A stretch of DNA of 5,262 bases from an uncultured Chloroflexota bacterium (GCA_937942935.1 CALDGT010000763.1:1-5262), one strand, 5' to 3'; positions 1-5,141 are shown, numbered from the stretch's first letter. Program-made: numbers and translations. Notes: generated from the sequence alone by a model not told the origin.

Positions 1-834
1 CCACCCGTTCCCCAACCCATTATCACCACACCGCCACCGCGCATCGAAACCCCGCCACCACCCAAAATTTTCGTCCCGCCTATCCCATCCCTTTTGCCAC
101 AACCCTTCGATTGGTGCAAAATTGACGGTGGCAAGGTGACACTCGTGCCAGATGATTACGACAAGAAAAATGGTTATTACTTGCAAGAACCTAAAACAAT
201 TCCTGTTTCAGACTTTTTCATGGCAAAATATCCACTCACCAACGCCCAATATCAAGCCTTTGTGGATGCCCCTGATGGTTATAAAAATCCGGATTGGTGG
301 AATTATTCCGAAGGCGCAAAAGCATGGCGCAAAGCCAACCCCAAACCCCAAGATACGAGATTTGCAGGCGATGACCACCCACGCACCAATATCACTTGGT
401 ATGAAAGTGTGGCATTTACGATTTGGTTGAGCAACAAACTCGGTGTGAATATCCAGCTGCCAACTGATGAGCAATGGCAACGGGCTGCGATCGGCGATAA
501 AAATTGGGCATATCCGTATGGGAATGAATTTGATAGAAATCGGGGTAATAAGCTCGGTGTGGGTGGAACAACACCCGTCACCCGATACCCGAATGGCGCA
601 AGTCCGTTTGGGGTAATGGATATGAGTGGTAATGTGTGGGAATGGTGTTTTACCAGTTATGATAAGGGAAACATTCCTTTGAAGGATTCAACTGATGACT
701 GCACATACGTTCTGCGTGGTGGCTCGTGGTGGAATTCTAATGCAATTTTCTTGCGTGCCGATGTTCCTTTCAGGCGCATCCCTAATGGCGGGGACCTTAG
801 CAGGGGGGGTATGCGTTTTGCCCTCTCTAAATAA
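1..834 (+). CDS. FGE-sulfatase / C-type-lectin-fold protein, 5'-truncated, with Pro-rich linker
   Basis: The frame is open from base 1 (277 codons to TAA at 832), so the real start is outside the window; the TTG at 94 is only an internal codon. Codons 1-31 encode a Pro-rich linker (PPVPQP, TPPPR, TPPPPK), which suggests an upstream domain off the left edge. From about codon 33 it is a formylglycine-generating-enzyme (FGE-sulfatase) domain with family hallmarks in order: KYPLTNAQYQAFV, DDHPRTNITWYESVAF, LPTDEQWQRAA, YPYGNEF, SPFGVMDMSGNVWEWC, VLRGGSW and a terminal GMRF resembling the usual GFRL. The two cysteines that catalytic FGEs carry just after RGGSW are absent (the segment reads WWNSNAIFLRAD), so sulfatase activation is unlikely. 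A ligand-binding C-type-lectin role is more plausible. In several bacterial lineages such domains are fused to caspase-like, TIR, kinase or NTPase modules; which one applies here cannot be seen. The last ~25 codons resemble a DGR variable region (see findings). The domain call is firm; function is open. Confidence 0.9.
   Translation, partial: PPVPQPIITTPPPRIETPPPPKIFVPPIPSLLPQPFDWCKIDGGKVTLVPDDYDKKNGYYLQEPKTIPVSDFFMAKYPLTNAQYQAFVDAPDGYKNPDWWNYSEGAKAWRKANPKPQDTRFAGDDHPRTNITWYESVAFTIWLSNKLGVNIQLPTDEQWQRAAIGDKNWAYPYGNEFDRNRGNKLGVGGTTPVTRYPNGASPFGVMDMSGNVWEWCFTSYDKGNIPLKDSTDDCTYVLRGGSWWNSNAIFLRADVPFRRIPNGGDLSRGGMRFALSK
733..810 (+). other. Candidate DGR-type variable region at the 3' end of the FGE/CLec gene
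   Basis: In codons 245-270 the framework residues expected of a lectin-fold DGR target (A, LRA, R, P, G, RGG before MRF) alternate with 16 non-framework positions: 245-247, 249-250, 254-257, 259-260, 262-263 and 265-267. All 16 codons end in T or C (aat tct aat, att ttc, gat gtt cct ttc, cgc atc, aat ggc, gac ctt agc). None encodes K, E or Q, although these are common earlier in the gene. This is what adenine mutagenesis of AAY codons in a template repeat would leave. A G7 run at 803-809 and a G/C-rich end could form part of an initiation-of-mutagenic-homing boundary. No template repeat, accessory gene or reverse transcriptase is present in the window. Ordinary paralogue divergence is the alternative. 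Confidence 0.35.
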
Positions 835-891
835 TTCTGAAACCTGTGTTCTGAATAGGGCAGGCGCTAAAGCACCCGCCTAATGCGCCGA

Positions 892-909
892 AGCCCGATA
901 AATCGGGCT
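892..909 (+). terminator. Hairpin downstream of the FGE/CLec gene
   Basis: AGCCCGAT, two bases (AA), then ATCGGGCT form a perfect 8-bp inverted repeat 58 bp after the stop codon. No U-run follows directly (gaattgcctgtttt), so it is at best a weak intrinsic terminator or an mRNA 3'-end stabiliser. Confidence 0.4.
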
Positions 910-941
910 GAATTGCCTGTTTTGTGGGGTGGGGCAATATG

Positions 942-1014
942 AAACGGGACGACACATGTGTCGCCCCTACGACCTGTTCCGATTGTAGGGGCGAGGCACT
1001 GCCTCGTCCCGTTT
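942..1014. repeat. 73-bp compound inverted repeat between convergent genes (MITE/REP-like)
   Basis: Two 29- and 30-bp units face each other across a 14-bp spacer (971-984). The outer arms AAACGGGACGA (942-952) and TCGTCCCGTTT (1004-1014) are exact reverse complements. So are the inner arms TCGCCCCTAC (961-970) and GTAGGGGCGA (985-994). The cores differ, CACATGTG (953-960) and GGCACTGCC (995-1003), yet each is self-complementary or nearly so. Each unit can therefore fold on its own with one A/C-type mismatch, or the two can pair with each other. A decayed copy of one end follows: CCTTGTCCCGTT (1020-1031) against CCTCGTCCCGTT (1002-1013), 11 of 12 identical. No reading frame or transposase is present. 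The location between convergent gene ends is typical for REP-like elements. Confidence 0.7.
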
Positions 1015-1053
1015 GCACGCCTTGTCCCGTTGGAAATAGGGGTGCATTTATCT

Positions 1054-2070
1054 TTACTCACCCATCTCATCCTCATCCAGCACCCGCGATAAATCCACCT
1101 CGCGGTAAAATCCGACCTTGCCCACATATTTCTGCCACAATTTATGCGTGATGTCGCTGGGGTCGCATTTGACCCCGCGCGGGATAAAATACTCGCAAAC
1201 CCGCGTGATGTCACGCTCCAAAATCATCCGCGCATTGGTGTTCATGTCGGTGATGGTCACTTGGGGGAAGTCAATCAAAATCACTTCACCCTCCCAATAC
1301 ATCAGGTTATACGCCGATAAATCGCCGTGAATCATGTCGTGTTGGAGCATGAGTTCGACATTCGCCATCACCGCATCGAATAACGGCTTGGCTTCTCTGT
1401 GCGATAAATCAATTTCGTGCAAGGTGGGCGCACCCACTTTTTCATCGCCAAAATAACCCATTAGGATAGCATTTTCGCCCGCCGCAAACGGTTGCGGGAC
1501 ACTCGCGCCAATTTGATACAACGTGCTGAGGGTCTTGTATTCGTGCATCAGCCAAGACGTATGCGAGACTTGTTGCCCGTATGCCGTCTTTTTGCCAATC
1601 GCCCGCATGGTGCGGTCATCTTTTTTGTTCAGCGCCTTGCCATTGCCTGTGAGGATTTCGCGCCCCTCGCGGTACATGGCATCGTTGCGTAAATTGCGGA
1701 ACATGCGCGGACGATACACTTTGGCGGCGATGAGTGTTTCGCCTGTAGAAGGGTGGGCGGTACAGCGATAAACATTCGCCTCTTTACCACCTTTCACCCG
1801 TCCCAACACATCGGTAATCATTTTTTGCTCATAAAATGTTTGGAGTGCCTGCAACAGCCAGCCTTCTTCAAAAAGACCGGGTGTATAGGTGGTATTGAAT
1901 CCGCCTTCCAAATCTTCGAGTTCTGCGACCTCGTTCAAAACCTCAACTGCCGCTTTTTTGGCGATATGCTTGGCTTTCGGCTTACGTTTGCGCCGCGCCT
2001 GACGGTCGGTGTTGGTGGGGTCGAATTGTTTTTCGTATTGTTCGTATTTGTCGTAATCAGAAAGAGACAC
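1054..2070 (-). CDS. RIO1-like atypical serine protein kinase
   Basis: RIO kinases are compact atypical kinases without the usual activation and substrate-binding loops; archaeal and eukaryotic RIO1/RIO2 act in small-ribosomal-subunit maturation, whereas bacterial targets are poorly known. Numbered from GTG at 2070 (338 aa), the motifs are: nucleotide loop VKGGKEANVY (92-101, the RIO1 form of STGKEANVY), ATP-anchoring K117 in AAKVYR, a RIO1-type insertion rich in basic residues (~125-168), the hinge segment ILMGYFG (~202-208), catalytic loop HGDLSAYN (248-255, D250 and N255) and metal-binding D267 in LIDFPQ. A basic stretch RRKRKPKAKHIAKK (26-39) could bind RNA. GTG is chosen over a TTG at 2106 because AAGGA (2081-2085) lies 10 nt upstream of GTG, while the TTG has no Shine-Dalgarno and overlaps the preceding reading frame. 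The gene lies 28 bp after that small frame and is probably transcribed from the promoter at 2353-2389. It converges with the FGE/CLec gene. Confidence 0.93.
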   Translation of the reverse strand: MSLSDYDKYEQYEKQFDPTNTDRQARRKRKPKAKHIAKKAAVEVLNEVAELEDLEGGFNTTYTPGLFEEGWLLQALQTFYEQKMITDVLGRVKGGKEANVYRCTAHPSTGETLIAAKVYRPRMFRNLRNDAMYREGREILTGNGKALNKKDDRTMRAIGKKTAYGQQVSHTSWLMHEYKTLSTLYQIGASVPQPFAAGENAILMGYFGDEKVGAPTLHEIDLSHREAKPLFDAVMANVELMLQHDMIHGDLSAYNLMYWEGEVILIDFPQVTITDMNTNARMILERDITRVCEYFIPRGVKCDPSDITHKLWQKYVGKVGFYREVDLSRVLDEDEMGE

Positions 2071-2098
2071 GGTTAGGTTATCCTTAGTAGTGAGACAT

Positions 2099-2317
2099 TC
2101 ATTCAATTGTGTGGGGGAATATGAACATAACCATATACCCGATGCCGAATCCGATAGAAATGATTAGGATTGGTCGGTATACCACACACAGGCGCAAATC
2201 ATCACGCCGAATCTCACCAAAAGATACACCCGTTAGGGGAATTTGTGAGGGGAGATAAGATGATTATGAAAGGTGAGGCATACCTTTAATAACAACCGCG
2301 ACAGAATTTTTAGCCAT
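2099..2317 (-). pseudogene. Small membrane-protein frame interrupted by one in-frame stop, upstream of the RIO kinase
   Basis: On the minus strand, ATG at 2317 follows a full Shine-Dalgarno AAGGAGG at 10-nt spacing and a good promoter. It encodes 17 residues (MAKNSVAVVIKGMPHLS) and stops at TAA (2264-2266). The same frame then stays open for 54 more codons to TGA (2099-2101), 28 bp before the RIO GTG start. That second part carries a basic/acidic segment GEIRRDDLR and a ~20-residue hydrophobic stretch (PILIISIGFGIGYMVMFIFP) that would be one membrane span. The simplest reading is a ~71-residue single-pass membrane protein broken by a nonsense change. Alternatives are a functional 17-residue leader peptide ahead of the RIO gene, or a separate ~32-residue membrane peptide starting at TTG 2197, which lacks a convincing ribosome site. 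I recognise no family. The intact promoter and ribosome site argue against long-dead sequence; the frame is short, so chance is possible. Confidence 0.35.
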
Positions 2318-2325
2318 ACTCTCAG

Positions 2326-2334
2326 TGCCTCCTT
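2326..2334 (-). promoter_or_regulatory. Strong Shine-Dalgarno of the small upstream frame
   Basis: On the minus strand AAGGAGG lies 10 nt before ATG 2317, the best ribosome-binding site in the window. It is the main reason to believe that translation starts there. Confidence 0.55.
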
Positions 2335-2352
2335 ATAATCAAAATTACTCTC

Positions 2353-2389
2353 TGTGGATAAGATAGCACAAAATATGATAACTTGTCAA
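2353..2389 (-). promoter_or_regulatory. Sigma-70-type promoter for the small frame and RIO kinase
   Basis: A perfect -35 TTGACA (2384-2389) is followed by an 18-bp spacer and -10 TATCTT (2360-2365), read on the minus strand. The segment from -10 to the expected start, TATCTTATCCACA, is nearly identical to that of the CHRD promoter at 3239-3274. Transcription would begin near 2353-2355, about 36 nt before ATG 2317 and about 280 nt before the RIO GTG. Confidence 0.65.
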
Positions 2390-2429
2390 GAGGGGTAATG
2401 AGGGGTCATATTGTTATATCATAAAATTT

Positions 2430-2444
2430 GTAAGGGCTTGTCAT
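2430..2444. repeat. Degenerate half-copy of the adjacent palindrome
   Basis: GTAAGGGCTTGTCAT matches the left arm of the palindrome at 2448 (GTAGGGGCTTGCCAT) at 13 of 15 positions, in direct orientation and 18 bp upstream. It looks like a decayed or partial duplicate. Confidence 0.55.
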
Positions 2445-2447
2445 ACT

Positions 2448-2475
2448 GTAGGGGCTTGCCATGGCAAGCCCCTAC
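2448..2475. repeat. Perfect 28-bp palindrome with GTAGGGGC ends
   Basis: The left 14 bases (GTAGGGGCTTGCCA) are followed at once by their exact reverse complement, ending GCCCCTAC. The GTAGGGGC/GCCCCTAC ends are shared with the inner arms of the element at 942-1014, whereas the core (TTGCCATGGCAA) differs. It lies 28 bp beyond the CHRD stop codon and could act as a transcript 3' end on the minus strand. Neither side carries a U-run, so a mobile REP/MITE-like repeat is the better description. Confidence 0.75.
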
Positions 2476-2502
2476 AACGCGGAAAATTCCTACAGGATGT
2501 AA

Positions 2503-3207
2503 TTAATCATTCACCAACTGGAATTGCCCGCGCATATCCCCAAAATAGGTTTGACCTGCCGTGTGCAGATTAAAATAAATTTCGCCAGAACGGGCAATCA
2601 ATTCTAACCCTGCAATCGTTTTCACTTTGTCATTCGGGACAGCTGTGGTGATGGGACAACCAAGTGTGAATCCATCAATCGGGTTAGGTCCCGCGCTGGC
2701 GGTGACAGCTTCAATATCATGATTGGTGATTTCGACAGTCATCACACCATCCGCAAAAAATTCTTGCAAATTGCCCTTCATCGCAAAGTCCACGATAATC
2801 GGACCCAATTGACCCGGACGACCACAATGCAAATGCAACATGGTAATATCGGCAACATTCACATTGGCAATGGCGAGATGTACATAGGCTTTGCTGAGGT
2901 CGTTGGTGAATTCAATCACGGCATGACCTTGTGAGGTGCGTTGGTCGCGGGGGACAGATGGCGCGGTAGAACGGAATTGTGGCGGAATAAATGCGGGGGT
3001 ATCTTCTTCTTCGCCCCCTTCTTGATGTGGGCTAAGATAGGCTTCGTAAATAAATCCGATTTCACTACCGCCTGCGGGATTGAGGGTGATTGGGCTGGGT
3101 CGGTCAATTTCTGAGCCTGTCCCCATACTATGGTCTTGGGCAGATAATAACCCGCCAAAAATAACTAACACAGCACAAAAAGCGATGAGCAATGCGCGTT
3201 TTATCAT
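2503..3207 (-). CDS. Secreted CHRD-domain protein
   Basis: This is a 234-residue exported protein. Residues 1-23 form a signal peptide: MIKR, a hydrophobic core ALLIAFCAVLVIFGGLL, then a probable cut after SA (S22-A23|Q24). There is no lipobox cysteine. Residues ~48-232 resemble the CHRD domain, a beta-rich module first named in chordin and common in bacterial secreted proteins; its bacterial ligand is generally unknown. Visible CHRD marks are GHAVIEFTNDLSKAYVHLAIANV, the HLHCG motif (125-129) with LGPIIVDF, and the end GEIYFNLHTAGQTYFGDMRGQF (208-229). C128 and C184 could form a disulfide. An acidic/Pro insertion (EGGEEEDTPAFIPP, 63-76) interrupts the first strands. ATG 3207 is preferred to the upstream TTG 3222 because GGAGG sits 8 nt before ATG and would lie inside the longer frame. 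The gene has its own promoter and is probably monocistronic. Confidence 0.88.
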   Translation of the reverse strand: MIKRALLIAFCAVLVIFGGLLSAQDHSMGTGSEIDRPSPITLNPAGGSEIGFIYEAYLSPHQEGGEEEDTPAFIPPQFRSTAPSVPRDQRTSQGHAVIEFTNDLSKAYVHLAIANVNVADITMLHLHCGRPGQLGPIIVDFAMKGNLQEFFADGVMTVEITNHDIEAVTASAGPNPIDGFTLGCPITTAVPNDKVKTIAGLELIARSGEIYFNLHTAGQTYFGDMRGQFQLVND

Positions 3208-3238
3208 GATGACTCCCTCCAAGAGTGTTTTTATGCGA

Positions 3239-3274
3239 TGTGGAAAAGATAACCAGCGAGAGGGGATTTGTCAA
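3239..3274 (-). promoter_or_regulatory. Sigma-70-type promoter of the CHRD gene
   Basis: Read on the minus strand: TTGACA (3269-3274), a 17-bp spacer, then TATCTT (3246-3251) and TTCCACA to the expected start near 3239-3241. This leaves a ~33-nt leader before ATG 3207. The -10 to +1 segment matches the promoter at 2353-2389 at 12 of 13 positions. Confidence 0.7.
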
Positions 3275-3285
3275 AAAGTGTATGT

Positions 3286-3308
3286 GGGCGAGGTATTTTG
3301 CCTCGCCC
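3286..3308 (-). terminator. Hairpin after the C39-TPR gene
   Basis: GGGCGAGG (3286-3293) and CCTCGCCC (3301-3308) form a perfect 8-bp GC-rich stem with a 7-nt loop, 10 bp beyond the C39-TPR stop. On the minus strand a T5 run follows after 8 nt (acatacacttttt). It separates that gene from the CHRD promoter immediately downstream. The stem also resembles the GGGGCGAGG...CCTCGTCCC unit at 989-1010, so it may be a repeat copy used as a terminator. Confidence 0.55.
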
Positions 3309-3317
3309 GATTATATT

Positions 3318-4376
3318 TTATGGCGCGGTGCTGTTCAGTTGATTCAATTGCTCTTGTGCGGGGGTGAAATTGGGGTTGAATGCCAAAACTGCATTAAAAT
3401 TATTGATGGCGCGGTCTCGTTCACCTAATGCGAGGCGTGCCAAGCCCGCATAATAAAAGGCTTCTTCGACAAAATCGTTACTGCCCTCACGCAGGGTATC
3501 TACCATGTTCAAGACATCTTGGTAGCGCCCAACGTGGTAATAGGCTTCAAATGGGGTGAATTGATACCATGTGGTGCGCCACGGCATCCCCCATTTAAGA
3601 GCTTCATCAAATGCAGTTGCCGCCTCTTCATACATTTCGAGTTCCGTGAGCATACTGCCCATATTGAACCACGCATACGCATCGGCGGAATTGGCAGTTG
3701 CTTCGGCTTTGGCGAGGTCGAAGGCATTGATATAATTTTCGCGCACATCCGCATCTTCACCGAGCAGGGCAAAGAGTTCTGGTTCTCTTGCGCTCTCATA
3801 AATCACGAAATACATATAATTAAAATGCTTCCAGTGTTCTTGGATGTGTGCATAACTATATGCCAAGCCTTCACCATCATAACTATCATTGGTGATAAAT
3901 TGCTGAGTGGCATCATCGTATCCAATCACCAACAAGTAATGCCCCATCCATCCCTGATTTGCTCGTTCTGGGTCATAACCGGCTTCTATCATCACGATAA
4001 AATTATTGCTGATGAGGTACTTGAGCCGTTCTAATGTCCCACCATACCGATAGAGAGAATAAATGGGCAATTCTGGCACTTGGGTATCTACAAATTGCTC
4101 CAATTGCCATGGACTCACATTTTTATCTTCGCTATTCGGCTTGAGCCAATTGGCGGCGCGGGCTTGGTCGTTGGTATAACCAAAATAACTGAGCGCGGTG
4201 GTGACGGTGGCGGGTCCGCAATTATTCCACCATTGGGCATGATAGGTGAACCCTGTTTGCATATATGAATAGGGGGGTGGTGAGAGTGGCGTTGGTGGGG
4301 GTGGGGTGGTCTCTTGTGCAGACGCACCTGCTATCCCAAATAGCCATAGTAGGGTGATTAGGGCAATATATTTCAT
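3318..4376 (-). CDS. Secreted C39-like cysteine peptidase with C-terminal TPRs
   Basis: This is a 352-residue exported protein. A signal peptide (MKYIALITLLWLFGIAGASA, cut before Q21) and a Pro-rich linker (PPPPTPLSPPP, 25-35) precede a C39-like (Peptidase_C39_2) domain at ~40-190. The catalytic set is visible: C53 in QWWNNCGPATVTTALSYFG, H146 in GHYLLVIGYDD and D164 in ITNDSYDG. Residues ~215-350 hold TPR-like helical repeats, e.g. ADAYAWFNMGSMLTELEMYEEAATAFDEAL and AFYYAGLARLALGERDRAINNFNAVLAFNPNF. There is no ABC-transporter part, so it is unlike bacteriocin-exporting C39 proteases; it would act outside the membrane on an unknown peptide or protein, with the TPRs as a docking surface. ATG 4376 has GAGGA (4386-4390) at 9-nt spacing. 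It lies 94 bp after the DinB-like gene on the same strand, so read-through is possible, but a TATAAT-like -10 lies in the gap. Confidence 0.9.
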   Translation of the reverse strand: MKYIALITLLWLFGIAGASAQETTPPPPTPLSPPPYSYMQTGFTYHAQWWNNCGPATVTTALSYFGYTNDQARAANWLKPNSEDKNVSPWQLEQFVDTQVPELPIYSLYRYGGTLERLKYLISNNFIVMIEAGYDPERANQGWMGHYLLVIGYDDATQQFITNDSYDGEGLAYSYAHIQEHWKHFNYMYFVIYESAREPELFALLGEDADVRENYINAFDLAKAEATANSADAYAWFNMGSMLTELEMYEEAATAFDEALKWGMPWRTTWYQFTPFEAYYHVGRYQDVLNMVDTLREGSNDFVEEAFYYAGLARLALGERDRAINNFNAVLAFNPNFTPAQEQLNQLNSTAP

Positions 4377-4431
4377 GGAATAAAATCCTCAATCTAACAA
4401 TTCTGTGTCTGTTACTTATCTTGATGACTTC

Positions 4432-4437
4432 ATTATA
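4432..4437 (-). promoter_or_regulatory. Possible -10 element for the C39-TPR gene
   Basis: A consensus TATAAT is read on the minus strand 55 bp before ATG 4376. The matching -35 region is poor (GTGAAA-like, near the 3' end of the DinB-like gene), so this promoter is weakly supported. Confidence 0.3.
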
Positions 4438-4470
4438 AACATAGCCCATGAATTTTCACCCCACGACTGC

Positions 4471-4968
4471 CTAACGATTGGTCTCTTTTTCCCACAGATA
4501 AAACAGGTAATCTTGTTCAATCGTGGTTGCGCCCAATTGATGCAACCCTGCCAACGTTTGGGCGCGGTGGTCGGTGCTATGATTTGCCACCTGTACCAGC
4601 GCATCGCGCACTGTGATAGCGGGTTTGTTTTCCCAAAATGGTGGTAATACCTTGCGATTAAGTTCTTCTGTGGTGAGGGTATGAAGATATTCCATGACGT
4701 GTTTTTCGGTTATATCCCACTGTTCGCGGATGATGTCCCGATTGAGGAGATGTTCTTCTTTAATAAATTCGACCACGCCCGTCTGTAAAAAGTGAAACCA
4801 CCACGCCTCTACTGCGAGGGTATGTGCGACTTGCATGTGAATTGACCCAATCGAATACGAGAGTTCCCTAAAAAATTCTTCATCCGTCAATTCTGTGATG
4901 CACTCCCACACACGCATATTTGCCCAAAAATTATAGAGGTATAATTCGATGAAAAATTCCTTGTCCAT
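4471..4968 (-). CDS. DinB/YfiT-family metal-binding protein
   Basis: This is a 165-residue cytoplasmic protein with the four-helix-bundle DinB-like pattern: an N-terminal YLYNFWANMRVWECI helix, VAHTLAVEAWWFHFL in the second helix and NHSTDHRAQTLAGLHQLG near the C-terminus. The three probable metal ligands are H49, H130 and H134. Family members bind Zn, Ni or similar metals and include thiol-dependent transferases (bacillithiol or mycothiol S-transferases) and damage-inducible proteins; the substrate cannot be told from sequence. Length is normal for the family. ATG 4968 is chosen because GGAG (4974-4977) lies about 5-6 nt upstream; the earlier ATG 4980 and TTG 4983 would place that site inside the coding region. 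The gene has its own likely promoter at 5006-5035 and diverges from the gene at 5142. Confidence 0.9.
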   Translation of the reverse strand: MDKEFFIELYLYNFWANMRVWECITELTDEEFFRELSYSIGSIHMQVAHTLAVEAWWFHFLQTGVVEFIKEEHLLNRDIIREQWDITEKHVMEYLHTLTTEELNRKVLPPFWENKPAITVRDALVQVANHSTDHRAQTLAGLHQLGATTIEQDYLFYLWEKETNR

Positions 4969-5005
4969 GATAAGCTCCATCAAGAACGGACGTTCATCTA
5001 ACTCT

Positions 5006-5035
5006 ATCCTAAAATCGTAAATTCATCAATATCAA
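5006..5035 (-). promoter_or_regulatory. Probable promoter of the DinB-like gene
   Basis: On the minus strand TTGATA (5030-5035), an 18-bp spacer and TAGGAT (5006-5011) make a reasonable sigma-70-type promoter. The start would lie near 4999, giving a ~30-nt leader before ATG 4968. It differs from the TTGACA/TATCTT promoters of the neighbouring genes. Confidence 0.45.
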
Positions 5036-5055
5036 AAACGGTTTGTATTGCCTAA

Positions 5056-5132
5056 CTTTGTATCATAAATAGCTACAACTGCACACGAAATTGGCAAATT
5101 TTATTACAATAGAATCAAATTTTGATACAAAG
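5056..5132. repeat. Inverted repeats in the leader of the right-hand gene
   Basis: CTTTGTATCA (5056-5065) and TGATACAAAG (5123-5132) are exact 10-bp inverted repeats 57 bp apart. The second arm runs into the Shine-Dalgarno of the gene at 5142. A separate palindrome, ATCAAA-T-TTTGAT (5114-5126), overlaps the same arm. Between them TTGGCA (5091-5096) with a weak TCAAAT (5115-5120, 18-bp spacing) is one possible promoter; TACAAT (5105-5110) is another -10 candidate. The arrangement could be a two-site operator or, if transcription starts further upstream, an RNA hairpin that covers the ribosome site. Confidence 0.35.
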
Positions 5133-5141
5133 GAGTCTATA

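Noticed and set aside
1..834. Active formylglycine-generating enzyme
   Set aside because: The cysteine pair after RGGSW required in catalytic FGEs is absent, and no sulfatase gene is nearby.
835..1053. DGR template repeat or reverse transcriptase directly downstream of the CLec gene
   Set aside because: The interval holds only hairpins and the compound repeat; no copy of 733-810 and no RT reading frame is present anywhere in the window.
867..1214. 115-codon minus-strand frame running out of the RIO gene into the intergenic repeat
   Set aside because: It uses the compound inverted repeat as coding sequence and overlaps the RIO gene in another frame; composition looks like translated repeat.
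1753..2076. 107-codon open frame on the + strand opposite the RIO kinase
   Set aside because: It lies opposite the conserved kinase coding sequence and shows no family motif; treated as a shadow frame.
2071..2106. 12-codon N-terminal extension of the RIO kinase from TTG 2106
   Set aside because: No Shine-Dalgarno before the TTG, overlap with the preceding frame, and AAGGA well placed for GTG 2070.
2121..2258. 45-codon + strand frame opposite the small membrane frame
   Set aside because: No ribosome site and no hydrophobic or domain pattern; the opposite strand has promoter, Shine-Dalgarno and a membrane span.
942..2475. CRISPR-like array from the repeated GTAGGGGC palindromes
   Set aside because: Units are far apart, in mixed orientation, with variable cores and no regular spacers or cas genes.
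3519..4034. 171-codon open frame on the + strand inside the C39-TPR gene
   Set aside because: It is antisense to a gene with clear motifs, signal peptide and ribosome site; it has no recognisable domain or good Shine-Dalgarno.
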